Under the pieces are notes generated by a model. That model had not been told where the DNA came from. It saw nothing but the letters and a program-made list of their open reading frames with translations, and made no database searches. Below are positions 34,156-44,100 of a DNA stretch of 64,000 nucleotides, in pieces. The DNA lies in contig DASYZE010000017.1 of NCBI GenBank assembly GCA_035946625.1, positions 1-64,000 of the forward strand. The letters are read 5' to 3'. Each line of letters starts with the position of its first letter. The stretch's first letter is position 1. This DNA is from DASYXZ01 sp035946625. Its GTDB lineage: Bacteria; Acidobacteriota; Terriglobia; UBA7540. The position numbers and the translations under genes are program-made.

Positions 34156-34797
34156 TTACAACCCTGCCCGGCGCGGGGGAGGAGCAGGCGAACTTGCGCC
34201 CTGCCCTGCCGGGGCGGCCGGGGTTCCGGTTGCAGACTGTTTAAAGACACAATTCAAGTTAAACTTGAAATTGACCCGTTTATACTGATCGTCTTCGTAA
34301 GACTTCGTCAACTGAACGTCGTCAAATGACCCGGAACGTTGTAAAGACCCGATAAAATTTGCGATGGCATCCGTTGAACTCGCTTGCCCATCCATCACTA
34401 GCCGGCCCGCGGTGTTGGAAACTGAAAGCAGGTAAAGGTTGTTGGAACGATTGGCCAGGAGGCCCAAAACGTGCATCATCTCCACCGGACCCACCCGGCT
34501 GTTCTGAAGCATTTGGATGGTGTTGATTCGCAAATGCAACTGGTTCAATTGTTCCTCGTAGTGTTTATTTTGCTCCATAATTCCCGCCAAGCGCGCCTTT
34601 TCGCGCTGCTGCTTGGCAAGCTCCGTGCCCAGCGCGTTGATCTGGCTGTTCAGGTACCAGTAAACAAAACCGGCGATCAAGGCCAACACAACAAACAGTG
34701 CTCCGGGGATGATGATAGCCTCCGGCGCGATGCCCTCGGAAGGCCCCGCAGCCTGGGCGACAGGCTTTGCTACTCCTAAGAGGTTAATCTTGATCAT
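34156..34797 (-). CDS. pilN: type IV pilus inner membrane protein PilN
   Basis: PilN docks PilM to the membrane. The 213-residue protein starts MIKINLLGVAKPV, matching the conserved PilN INLLP-type motif that binds PilM. A membrane helix (about 29-49), a coiled coil (ELAKQQREKARLAGIMEQNK) and a Fimbrial_PilN domain (RVGPVEMMHVLGLLANRSNN through GSFDDVQLTKSYED) follow. The C-terminus is Pro/Ala-rich. The ATG lies 2 nt past the pilM stop, with GAGGAG inside the end of pilM as ribosome site. Confidence 0.92.
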   Translation of the reverse strand: MIKINLLGVAKPVAQAAGPSEGIAPEAIIIPGALFVVLALIAGFVYWYLNSQINALGTELAKQQREKARLAGIMEQNKHYEEQLNQLHLRINTIQMLQNSRVGPVEMMHVLGLLANRSNNLYLLSVSNTAGRLVMDGQASSTDAIANFIGSLQRSGSFDDVQLTKSYEDDQYKRVNFKFNLNCVFKQSATGTPAAPAGQGASSPAPPPRRAGL

Positions 34798-34799
34798 GG

Positions 34800-35849
34800 C
34801 TAGTCAAAACTCCTCAACGCCAGGCCCATGGCAACGGTCATGCGTGGAGCAATGTCGTTGATGTAGCTGGCATCAAAATTGGAGCCGATCGTTACTTTAT
34901 TGAAAGGATTCAAGACCTCGACCGGAATGTTAAATTCTTCCTTCAACAAATCGACCAATCCCTCGATACGCGCCGTTCCACCGGCTACATAGATTTGCTG
35001 AATGTTTTCCGTGGACGCCGTTTGCCGGAAGAAATCAAAAGTCTTCTGGATTTCAAGCAGGAGGATTTCGGAAACGGAGCGGATGTGGGGAGTCTTTTGG
35101 TCGGGCTGAATGTTGGGTACTTCATGCCCCTGCTTCAGTTTTTCCGCATCCTCGTAGCTGAGGTCCAGTTCCTTTTGCAGAGTGTCGGTGTACTGGTTCC
35201 CTCCCACCGAAACGTCGCGGGTAAACAAAGGAACTCCGCCCCGCACGATGTTGATATTCATGATGCTGGCGCCCACGTTCAATAACGCTACCATCAGCTC
35301 GGGGGCCGGGTCGTAGCTTACCTCAAACGCATTCTGAATGGCAAAAGCATCAATATCGACAATGGTGGGATTTTTGGCGGACTGGCTGAGCACGTTGGTG
35401 TGGTTTAAAATCTTTTCTCGCTTAACCGCCACCAGCATCACATCGTACCCGCCTCCTCCGGAAGCCGGCCCCAGCACCTGGTAGTCCTTGAAAACGTCGG
35501 CCAGATCGAAGGGAATGTGCTGTTGCGCTTCGTACTCGATGGCGTTCGCCACCTCGTCTTCAGAGGCGGCACTCACCGTGATCTTCTTGACGATCACCGA
35601 ATGGCCGGAAACCGACGTGGCCACATCCTTGGTCTTGATCTTGTGGTCGGCAAAGATCTTTTCGATGGCCGTGGACACCGAGATGGCATCCATGATGGCG
35701 CCATCCACCACCGTATCCTGGCCCAGCGTTTCAAGACCAACGTTCACCAACTCGTAGCCTGAGCCTTTCTTCTTCAACTCCACGGCCTTGACCGCACTGG
35801 AGCCGATGTCCAACCCTACCAAACCCTTCGTCTTGCTCATGCCAAACAT
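34800..35849 (-). CDS. pilM: type IV pilus assembly ATPase-fold protein PilM
   Basis: PilM is the cytoplasmic actin-like component of the pilus platform. The 349-residue product shows GLVGLDIGSSAVKAVEL (phosphate-1 loop), EDEVANAIEYEAQQHIPFDL, VALLNVGASIMNINIV and QIYVAGGTARIEGLVDLLKE (adenosine loop), ending near NPFNKVTIGSNFD. All are typical of PilM. The ATG at 35849 follows TAGGGAG by 9 nt. It is preceded by a small HTH gene with a 13-nt gap and followed by pilN. Confidence 0.95.
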   Translation of the reverse strand: MFGMSKTKGLVGLDIGSSAVKAVELKKKGSGYELVNVGLETLGQDTVVDGAIMDAISVSTAIEKIFADHKIKTKDVATSVSGHSVIVKKITVSAASEDEVANAIEYEAQQHIPFDLADVFKDYQVLGPASGGGGYDVMLVAVKREKILNHTNVLSQSAKNPTIVDIDAFAIQNAFEVSYDPAPELMVALLNVGASIMNINIVRGGVPLFTRDVSVGGNQYTDTLQKELDLSYEDAEKLKQGHEVPNIQPDQKTPHIRSVSEILLLEIQKTFDFFRQTASTENIQQIYVAGGTARIEGLVDLLKEEFNIPVEVLNPFNKVTIGSNFDASYINDIAPRMTVAMGLALRSFD

Positions 35850-35862
35850 ATTTGGTTGCTCC

Positions 35863-36084
35863 CTACCGAATGTCGGCGCGTCCTTTACGTTCGCCGCGCT
35901 CTTCGTTCCTAGTACTCTGCCTCTCCATCCATCGGTCGAGCACTGTCTTCTTAAACTTCCACCGGTTCCCCAGCTTGAAAGCCGGAATCCTGTCCTCGTA
36001 CACGTACTTGTAGAGCGTTTCCCTCGAAACTCCTAAATACTGGGATGCTTCCCGAATGTCCATCACTTCTCTGGTTTCTACCAT
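35863..36084 (-). CDS. excisionase/MerR-like HTH protein heading the pil operon
   Basis: The 73-residue protein carries one winged helix-turn-helix of the excisionase type: MDIREASQYLGVSRETLYKYVYEDRIPAFKLGNRWKF spans about residues 8-45 and is followed by a basic tail rich in Arg and Glu. The ATG at 36084 is chosen because the domain follows at once; the frame is open to 36117. Such proteins bind DNA, and here it sits 13 nt ahead of pilM and behind the operon promoter. That position suggests a pilus regulator, perhaps autoregulatory. No phage or integrase gene is near, so a role in excision is unlikely. Confidence 0.8.
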   Translation of the reverse strand: MVETREVMDIREASQYLGVSRETLYKYVYEDRIPAFKLGNRWKFKKTVLDRWMERQSTRNEERGERKGRADIR

Positions 36085-36117
36085 TCCCACTGACCTTCCC
36101 GGCCACTGCTGGAGCAA

Positions 36118-36451
36118 TTTCCGCTGTTAAAAAAATCTTTAGGAGATCGCTTTCGATTGCCCCGGGAATCGGGGCCCATGGCTCGGCTTATACGCGCTTT
36201 GATATTTCGTTGTCAAGTACTTTTTCCGTTTTCTATCTTTCCTTGGGGGGGCAATGGGGGGAAGTTGTCCGGTTTTTTCGGTAAATTATCCGACATCTTG
36301 TATGATCAGGAGGTTACACCACTATATGTACGGCCCAATTATTTTTCACAATTCATCCCTGGATCATCGTCTTTTGGGGGGATTTATAGGGGTGCGCTGC
36401 CCTTATTTAATCCACTTTCGTCCCTCTGTAGCAGTTTATCCAGGGCAAGCA
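36118..36451. other. intergenic leader of the pil operon
   Basis: The gap between the ABC permease and the HTH gene holds the promoter at 36187-36216 and a GC-rich hairpin, GCCCCG (36159-36164) with CGGGGC (36170-36175). Nothing coding is supported here. Confidence 0.6.
36187..36216 (-). promoter_or_regulatory. sigma70-like promoter of the HTH-pilMNOPQ operon
   Basis: On the minus strand TTGACA (36216-36211) is followed after 18 nt by TATAAG (36192-36187). That is 11 of 12 consensus matches at near-ideal spacing. The predicted start, near 36180, would leave a leader of about 95 nt that begins with a GC hairpin. Confidence 0.75.
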
Positions 36452-37669
<1,218 letters not shown>

Positions 37670-38028
37670 TCAAGCCTCCGCGTTGTGATCTATTCATCCT
37701 AACCCGGAGCGGAGCCGATTTCCAGTCGAGTCAAAGCAATTCATGCTGAGTACCGAAGCGACCAGCAAAACAATCGCTCGCGCTCCCCCAGAAACGAGAC
37801 GGGAAATCCAAATCCGGCCGCTCCGCCTGCGCGCGTTCTATTCAACATGATGACCGGGAGCGGGGGGAAGGAAACCGGAAAGCCGGGAGCCCCGCAGACG
37901 GGAAGCGACACTAACGATCAGCGCGGAGGCCATGGAAGAGGCAGTTCTAAAGGCATGAAGGAATCCTTCGGGGCGGGAAGCCGGCTCGGTCCAACCTCCC
38001 ACCCATCAGGAATTGATTTATGGATGAA
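37670..38028. other. intergenic region, no gene supported
   Basis: The 359 nt ahead of the ABC permease show GC-rich, low-information sequence. A Gly/Ser-rich frame at 37847-38032 has no recognisable features. I see no promoter or hairpin strong enough to list. Confidence 0.4.
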
Positions 38029-38316
38029 TTAGAAGTTCGGCTCGATATTGTGTTGTGCAGCGAGCAGCCTGGCCTTGAACGTGGTGACAAAGGGATCGTC
38101 ACTGAGCTTCACCAACACCGAAGCCCCGCGGGATTCCTTCACGATGGAGGGTGAGGCCCCGGGAATCAACGCCTCCTTGGGAAAGCGGTAAAGATCCCCG
38201 CTGCCCCGCTCGACATAGGATCCGGGATCGTTGATTTCCTCCCAGGTAATCTCCGAAAGCATATGCCTCCGAGTTGATTGGACGGATTGATTCATGCCTT
38301 CTTCACTTTTTGCCAT
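38029..38316 (-). CDS. conserved small hypothetical protein (95 aa)
   Basis: I recall similar short proteins in Acidobacteria genomes but no assigned function. The product has SEITWEEINDPGSYVERGSG, DLYRFPKEALIPGASP and ESRGASVLVKLSDDPFVTTF, ending AAQHNIEPNF. It has no membrane segment or Cys motif and looks like a small soluble mixed alpha/beta domain. The ATG at 38316 is preceded by GGGGAGG eight bases upstream, a strong ribosome site, which supports a real gene. It stands alone between gene-poor stretches. Confidence 0.65.
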   Translation of the reverse strand: MAKSEEGMNQSVQSTRRHMLSEITWEEINDPGSYVERGSGDLYRFPKEALIPGASPSIVKESRGASVLVKLSDDPFVTTFKARLLAAQHNIEPNF

Positions 38317-38709
38317 GTTACTGACCTCCCCATGATTTGGATTTAATGCCGGGAAACGCTCACACTATTTCCCCCTGTTGCAGGAAAGCAGCAGCCCGAA
38401 GGCATCGAGAGGAAATCAGAGGAGACACCCGAGAGAGACCGAAGGAGACAAACGAGCGGAGACCCAGGGAGACACCCGAGCAGAGACCAGAGAAAAACCC
38501 GACGCAATAAGGCCATGCTCCAAGCTACAGAACTCAGCCCGCAGCATGTAGGCTACATTACCCGCACCGTGTAGCCTAGTCAAGGAATTTATTCGCCGCG
38601 CTTTCAACCACTTGCGCCCGCACATCGTTTGGACCCGCATCAACATTAGGTGAAAACGATCCGGCCTTTCCAACCCTTTCCGAATGATGGGCTTTCGCCG
38701 CCGCGGGAA
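38317..38709. other. intergenic region with degenerate GGAGACACCCGAG repeats
   Basis: Within 38421-38480 the 13-mer GGAGACACCCGAG occurs twice exactly (38421-38433, 38468-38480), and two variants lie between (from 38444 and 38458). The spacing is irregular, so this is not CRISPR. A frame on the minus strand reads through it as Val-Ser-Pro-rich nonsense. Nothing else is supported. Confidence 0.5.
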
Positions 38710-39189
38710 TCACGGGTGGGTGGCGCCCTTGGCGGGCTGCCCTGCGCCGCGCGGTACGGTCCATTGGTGCAGTCGCGAAGGGGCGGTTTCGCGTTGCACG
38801 GGGGTTTCCCCTTGTGCCTGATAGTCGCGCCGCGCGTCCAGCAGCAATTCACTGGAAAGATGGACCTCGCTCATCATGGACTGGAGTTGTTCCCTCTGCC
38901 GCCGCATTTCACGCTGCATGGAATGGATGCGCAGAGGCATGAATACCAACAAATAGAGGAATAACGTTAGGCCCACCGCTCCCAGGCCGATGAGGACGGT
39001 AGCTATATGAACGGCCACCTCGGGCGCCGCCGCATCCAGTGATCCTTGAATTTGTCCCGCGAGGGCATGAATCTGGTTCCGCAGGGCGCTGGCTGTAAGT
39101 TGGGCGATGCTTCCGGCTCTCGGTGCCAGCAAAATGCCGATGGATAGTGCCAGTATAAAAAGGCCCGTGGTACGAATAAAGGTTTTCAT
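38710..39189 (-). CDS. two-helix membrane protein with coiled coil, unknown function
   Basis: The 159-residue protein has an N-terminal helix (about 7-22, GLFILALSIGILLAP), a periplasmic stretch with HALAGQIQGSLDAAAPEV, a second helix (about 62-85, IGLGAVGLTLFLYLLVFMP) and a cytoplasmic coiled coil rich in Arg, Glu and Gln (MQREMRRQREQLQSMMSEVH). The tail is polar and Pro-rich. I do not recognise a family. The ATG at 39189 is preceded by a GGGGGTGTAA stretch that may serve as ribosome site. The neighbours are intergenic stretches, so context gives no hint of role. Confidence 0.6.
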   Translation of the reverse strand: MKTFIRTTGLFILALSIGILLAPRAGSIAQLTASALRNQIHALAGQIQGSLDAAAPEVAVHIATVLIGLGAVGLTLFLYLLVFMPLRIHSMQREMRRQREQLQSMMSEVHLSSELLLDARRDYQAQGETPVQRETAPSRLHQWTVPRGAGQPAKGATHP

Positions 39190-39569
39190 TTACACCCCCT
39201 ACTACCCTTGAAAATTATCTCCCAACAGAGATAGACGCAATTATCATGCCAATGCGGGCGGTGGATTTTCCCTTCCGAGGCGCTATTTCTCCTGCGATTC
39301 GATAAATGCGCTTGGGGTGTGGGGCGCATTAGTCTTACGACTCACTCAGAATCGAGGAATTGTCCTGAAAATAATGCAATTCAATCCCGGCGTGCCTTCG
39401 GAATGCCGTTCCCCTGGACTCGCACCCCATGTGTAATCTTTGCCCGCCGTTAGAAAAATCTTCCGCTCATTCAGATTGAGTAAATTAAGGCGGGGAACGC
39501 TTTGGTTTGGGCCGTAGTTGTTGGCCATCAATTCGAGGGGCCGGGAAGGGCGGGAAAATTATCTTATTT

Positions 39570-39603
39570 AGTAATATGTACTATATGTACTTAAAGTATT
39601 ACT
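39570..39603. repeat. AT-rich palindrome with two tandem 9-mers
   Basis: AGTAATA (39570-39576) pairs with TATTACT (39597-39603). Inside it the 9-mer ATATGTACT occurs twice in tandem (39574-39582, 39583-39591). The layout resembles a protein-binding site, but none is known. Confidence 0.6.
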
Positions 39604-39795
39604 CTAACTTCCGAGGCGATTCTTGAAAAATGGCAATTTGGAGGCCGTTTTGTGTCCGTTTTTGGGACGGATTACTAGTTCTAAACACATCTTGGCTTCG
39701 TTCCAGATTTTTGATTTTTTACCAATGGGTTATGTTGTTGATTCAAAAAATGAATCTGTGCTTGCGACGCTTGTTATTCTCGCCGAATCCATTGC

Positions 39796-39820
39796 CTGAC
39801 AAGCGGTAACATTTAGATGG
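39796..39820 (+). repeat. direct repeat, left copy, flanking the DUF433/DUF5615 module
   Basis: CTGACAAGCGGT, then a 3-nt gap relative to the right copy, then A(A/C)CATTTAGAT. The right copy is at 40853-40878. Confidence 0.65.
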
Positions 39821-40287
39821 ATTCGTTTCAAATTTCGAATCTCCCAATACGCATCCATTCTCCGGTGACAAACGCCCGTTCCGCTCGCCCCTCAGTAGCA
39901 CAAAGCCTATACCATGTGAACTGTAATTTGACAAACAACTATTTCCAAGACTTGATTGAAGCAGAATTTGCGATGATTTCGATACGCACGTTTCGCCAAC
40001 CTACCTCCGCAGTGTAAAACAACATTTCCTGTGAAGGCCATCCCTATCGATGCGTTTCCCGCCTCCCAATTGCCTGGAATACTTACTTGTTTGGGGAGTG
40101 GCTGGCACCGAGAAAATGTGGCGAGACGTTGGGCGCATCACCGACCACACCACTATGGTGACCGGGAGGTCCGGGTGGAATGTAAAAGAGCCTGCCGGCG
40201 CGGCCCGCCCTCCCGCGCCGTCGCAGGTGATGGTCCTCCGCGCTTTGCCCTTGCATACATTCACACACCGGCGTAAGCTTCAGGGTG

Positions 40288-40518
40288 ATGGACCCTGAGC
40301 GCCTGAAGAGAATTACGATTGAAGAAGGAAAGTGTGGTGGACGTCCTTGCATCCGAAGGCAGCGGATTCGAGTCTCCGACATACTGGAGCTACTGGCTGC
40401 CGGAGCATCGATTGAGGAAGTGCTTTCAGATTATCCGTCCCTCGAGAGAGAAGATATCCTGGCGGCCATTGAATATGCCGCGCGCCAAGCCGATCACTCG
40501 GTGCTTCAACCTTCGTGA
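40288..40518 (+). CDS. DUF433 antitoxin-like protein
   Basis: The 76-residue protein matches DUF433: RITIEEGKCGGRPCIRRQRIRVSDILELLAAGAS followed by IEEVLSDYPSLEREDILAAIEYA. These small winged-helix proteins are usually encoded with a PIN-like toxin of the DUF5615 type, and that partner follows here with a 4-nt GTGA overlap. The ATG at 40288 is preferred over a GTG one codon upstream. If the toxin gene is truly broken, this antitoxin may now be an orphan or act only as a DNA-binding protein. Confidence 0.85.
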   Translation: MDPERLKRITIEEGKCGGRPCIRRQRIRVSDILELLAAGASIEEVLSDYPSLEREDILAAIEYAARQADHSVLQPS

Positions 40519-40845
40519 AGTTCCTCGTAGATCACCAACTCCCCCCTGCCCTCTCCAGGTTTCTCGCTTCCCGTGGCCATGATTGCCGGCATGTCTTGGA
40601 TATTGACATGGAGAAATTGTCTGATGTGGATATCTGGCGATACGCGGACGAGCACGAACTTAATTGTGATCAGTAAAGATGAAGATTTCCTCTTCCTCGC
40701 CGGTGGCCAGCAAAACAAGGCCCGGTTCCTGTGGGTCCGCTTCGGGAATTGCCGCACGCCGCAGTTGCTTTCAAGGTTGCAACTTCTTTGGCCAGGCGTT
40801 GAAGCTTCCCTTAAAGCCGGAGACCGGGTGGTCGAACTTCGTTAG
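40515..40845 (+). pseudogene. DUF5615 PIN-like toxin gene, frameshifted
   Basis: From the GTG at 40515 the frame reads KFLVDHQLPPALSRFLASRG, then DVDIWRYADEHELN, and hits TAA at 40674. The next frame picks up with LIVISKDEDFLFLAGGQQNK, ARFLWVRFGNCRTPQLLSRL and ends GDRVVELR at 40845. Together they rebuild the full ~108-residue family, with Asp residues near the N-terminus and in SKDEDF. The shift lies at about 40655-40666 and one base is missing or two added. The gene overlaps DUF433 by 4 nt. A sequencing error is possible. Confidence 0.8.
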
Positions 40846-41166
40846 GTCGGCACTGACAAGCGGTGCTACCATTTAGATCGCCGTGAATAGTTGCATCGGG
40901 TTTTCGCCCTACTGATCTTGTGCGTTTGTCCCAAAAACTAGCCAAGACTTCCATTTAGCCTCCTCTGCCAACTAAAATATACTCAACCGCGGCCGCTGGG
41001 GCTTTTTCTTCATCAACTCTATCCCGACCGATCGTAGCGGCCGCGAACAGGCCAACCTACCCTCTTTCAATTACTGGAAAGCCACAACTCGCCTCATTTT
41101 GGAACGATAGCTCAAAAAGCCCCTTTCCCCCTCCCTCCCTCCCTCCATGCTTTGTGTCGCCCCTGA
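40846..41166. other. intergenic region with perfect 10-bp palindrome
   Basis: CGCGGCCGCT (40988-40997) is matched by AGCGGCCGCG (41036-41045), spaced by 38 nt. A CCCT microsatellite (four to five units) lies at about 41128-41146. No gene is supported. Confidence 0.5.
40853..40878 (+). repeat. direct repeat, right copy
   Basis: CTGACAAGCGGTGCTACC then ATTTAGAT matches 39796-39820 apart from a 3-nt insertion and one substitution. It begins 8 nt after the toxin remnant ends. Confidence 0.65.
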
Positions 41167-44100
41167 TTATTCCGGCTTCCACGCCGGGATGCGGCCGGGG
41201 GTGTGCGGGACTCCGGCTGCGTCCAGAGCTTTTTCCAAATTGGCCAGGTCAACGTCCACGAGGGTACGAAGTTGCGCCAGCACGTCAGCAAATTGTTCGC
41301 TGGCGATTTTATAGTCGCTGAGTTGAATCTCGGTGGGTTTGGCGGAAGAGGACCTGCCCGAACCCACGACGCTGCCCACGCGCTCCTGGATGGAGGGAGG
41401 CGTATTTTCCTGGTATTCCCGCGCCACCGGGTCACCGCGCAGAGCGGCTAGTAGGTCTTTGATTTTTTGGTGCAGGTCGCGCGCCGAATCACGCAACTTC
41501 TGATCCGCCGCCGGGGTCTGGTCCACGGCGCGTTCGATCAAACCCAATCGCAATTCAGTTGAGTTCGCCACTTCAATGGCCCCCGAAACCGCTCCCTGCA
41601 GCCTCGCCGCCTTTTCCTGGAACGCGACCAAAGCGGCTCTATCCTCAGCGGACATTTGCTCCATGCCATCCCCGACCACATTGAACGATTGCGGGCTGCC
41701 CACCGGCTTAGCCTCGCCATTCAAGCGTTCCGCCATGGCGATGGTATATTTTCCGGGCGCCACCATGGGGCCGGAGGGCGGCCTGCGGAATGGGTTCCCC
41801 GCCCCGCCAACAGGGCGCGCTGGGGCCAGAATGGACGCCGGGAAACGCAAATCCCACGTAACGCGATGCATCCCGGCTGACACTGGACCATCAATGCGCC
41901 GAACCACATTGCCGCTGCCATCCGAAACGGTAAAAACTACGGTGGGCGCTTCTTCTTCGGCTTCTTGCCCCAAATCCTTAAGGGTGGGATAGGGAAAGGT
42001 CTTCCCCGCCTTTTCAGCTTTTTTCTCCGCCTCCAATCGCTCCTCTTTTTTTGTCTTCAAAGCAGTTTTAAGGTAGTAGGTGAAGGTGGCGCCAAAGGGG
42101 GGATTGGGCGCCTCAAAAAAGTTTTCGCCCAAGTGGGCCTTGCCTCGGCCGCCAATCGGATTGGACGGGACGTACATCAACGCGTCACGCACGGGGAACA
42201 AGGCGGCAGGCCGGGCCAGGGTTTCGACGGTGGCCAGGCGGAGGGGCGAGTAGTCATCCAATACATAAAAGCTTCGGCCAAACGTGGCCAGGACCAGGTC
42301 GTTCATCTGGGGCTGAATGGCAAGATCGCGCACCGGAATGGTGGGCAATCCTCCCCGCAAGCGCAGCCACTTCTGCCCGCCGTCGTTCGAGAAAAATAAT
42401 CCGAACTCCGTGCCCACAAAAAGGAGCTTGGCGTCCACGGGATCTTCCGCAATCGCAAGCACCGGGCCGTTCTCAGGCAGGTTGTTTTGGAGAGCGGTCC
42501 ATGTTTTTCCGGCGTCGGTGCTCTTCAGCAGGTAGGGTTTAAAGTCTTCCATTTGATGATTGTCAAATGCGGCGTAGACGGTGTTGACATCGTGTTGGGA
42601 TGCGAAGATGCGGCTCACGTACGCTTGCTCCGGCACGCCGGGAAAATTTTCAATCTTGCGCCAATGGCCGCCGCCGTCTTCGGTCACGTTGATCAAACCG
42701 TCGTCCGTGCCCACATAAATCAACCCTTCTTTTTTGGGCGATTCGGCCAGCACTGAAGCATTGCCGTAAAAGGCGGTGGAAGTATTCTTGGCCACCGCTT
42801 CCGGGCCCCACACTTTGCCCATCATCGGAAGAGTGTCGCGGTCAATTTGCCGGGTGAGGTCGCCGCTGACGGCGCGCCAGGAATCGCCGCGGTCGTCGCT
42901 GCGGTAGAGAATGTTGGCGCCAAAGTAGAGCCGCGAGTGGGAATGGGGGCTGATCAGGATAGGTGAATCCCAGTTCCAGCGCAGAGGAGGCTGGCCCGGG
43001 GCGACGGTAGGAACAATATCCACCCGTTCGCCCGTGTGACGATCGTAGCGGATGAGCCCGCCATTTTGCGACTCGGCGTAAACGGTGTTGGGATCGTCCG
43101 GGTCCACCTGCGAGCGGAACCCATCCCCACCGGCGGTGACAAACCAATCCGAATTCACAATCCCGGCCGCGCTGCGCGTGCGCGAGGGTCCGCCCTCGCT
43201 GGCATTGTCCTGCGTGCCGCCGTAGACGTAATAGAAGGGAGCGTTGTGGTCCACCGCCACATCGTAGTATTGCCCCAGGGGCAGGTTGGATTTAAACGTC
43301 CAATTCTCGCCGCGGTCGAAGCTTTCATAGACGCCGCCGTCGCAACCCACCAGGTAATAATCCGTATCGTTGGGATCGATCCAGATCACGTGATTATCAA
43401 CGTGTTTCGAGCGCGTGTTAAGCGGGTGTAAAGTTTTGCCGCCATCGTCGGAAACTTGGATAATGACTCCCATTATGTAAATGCGGTCTTCATTCTTAGG
43501 GTCGACGAAAATAGTGGCGTAATACATTGCACCCTGATCGTAGCCGTTGCGTTTTTCCCACGTGGCGCCCCGATCCTTGGAGCGGAAAATTCCCCCTTTC
43601 TTTTGGGCGGCTTCAACCGTGGCATAGACCAGGTTGGGATTGGAGGGCGAAACGGCCAGCCCGATTCGGCCCATGTCCACGGTGGGCAGTCCGGAATGGA
43701 GCTTGGTCCACGTGGCTCCGGCGTCGGTCGATTTATATATGGCGGACTCCGGCCCGCCGTCAATCATCGTCCAAACGTGCCGCCGGCGCTGATAGGTGGC
43801 GTCATACAGCACGTCCGGATTATCGGGCTCCATCACCACGTCGGTGACGCCGGTGTTCTCGCTGATGGAGTGAATGTTCTTCCAAGTTTTGCCGCCGTCG
43901 ATGGACTTAAAGAGGCCGCGATCGCCTCCCGGCCCCCAGAGCGGTCCCTGGGCGGCCACGTAGATCACGTCCGAATTGCGCGGATCAATCAGAATGCGCG
44001 CGATGTGGTCGGACTTCTTCAATCCCATGTTCTTCCACGTTTTGCCGGCGTCATCCGAACGATAAATGCCGTCGCCGTAACCCACGCTGCGCTGGCTGTT

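Larger units (their letters stand above)
39190..40287. other. long gene-poor region
   Basis: About 1.1 kb with only short frames of 60-90 residues on both strands, none with recognisable features. It is more AT-rich than its surroundings from about 39540 to 39800. It holds a palindrome with tandem 9-mers (39570-39603) and the left copy of a direct repeat (39796-39820). It may be decayed sequence. Confidence 0.5.

Noticed and set aside
37847..38032. Gly/Ser-rich 61-residue plus-strand frame
   Set aside because: Low complexity, no ribosome site, and it overlaps the end of the small gene at 38029.
38401..38490. Possible CRISPR-like repeat run
   Set aside because: Units are 13 nt with irregular spacing and differ from each other; no cas genes are present.
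40001..40298. Overlapping short frames on both strands ahead of DUF433
   Set aside because: Arg/Pro-rich translations with no motif; typical chance frames in GC-rich DNA.
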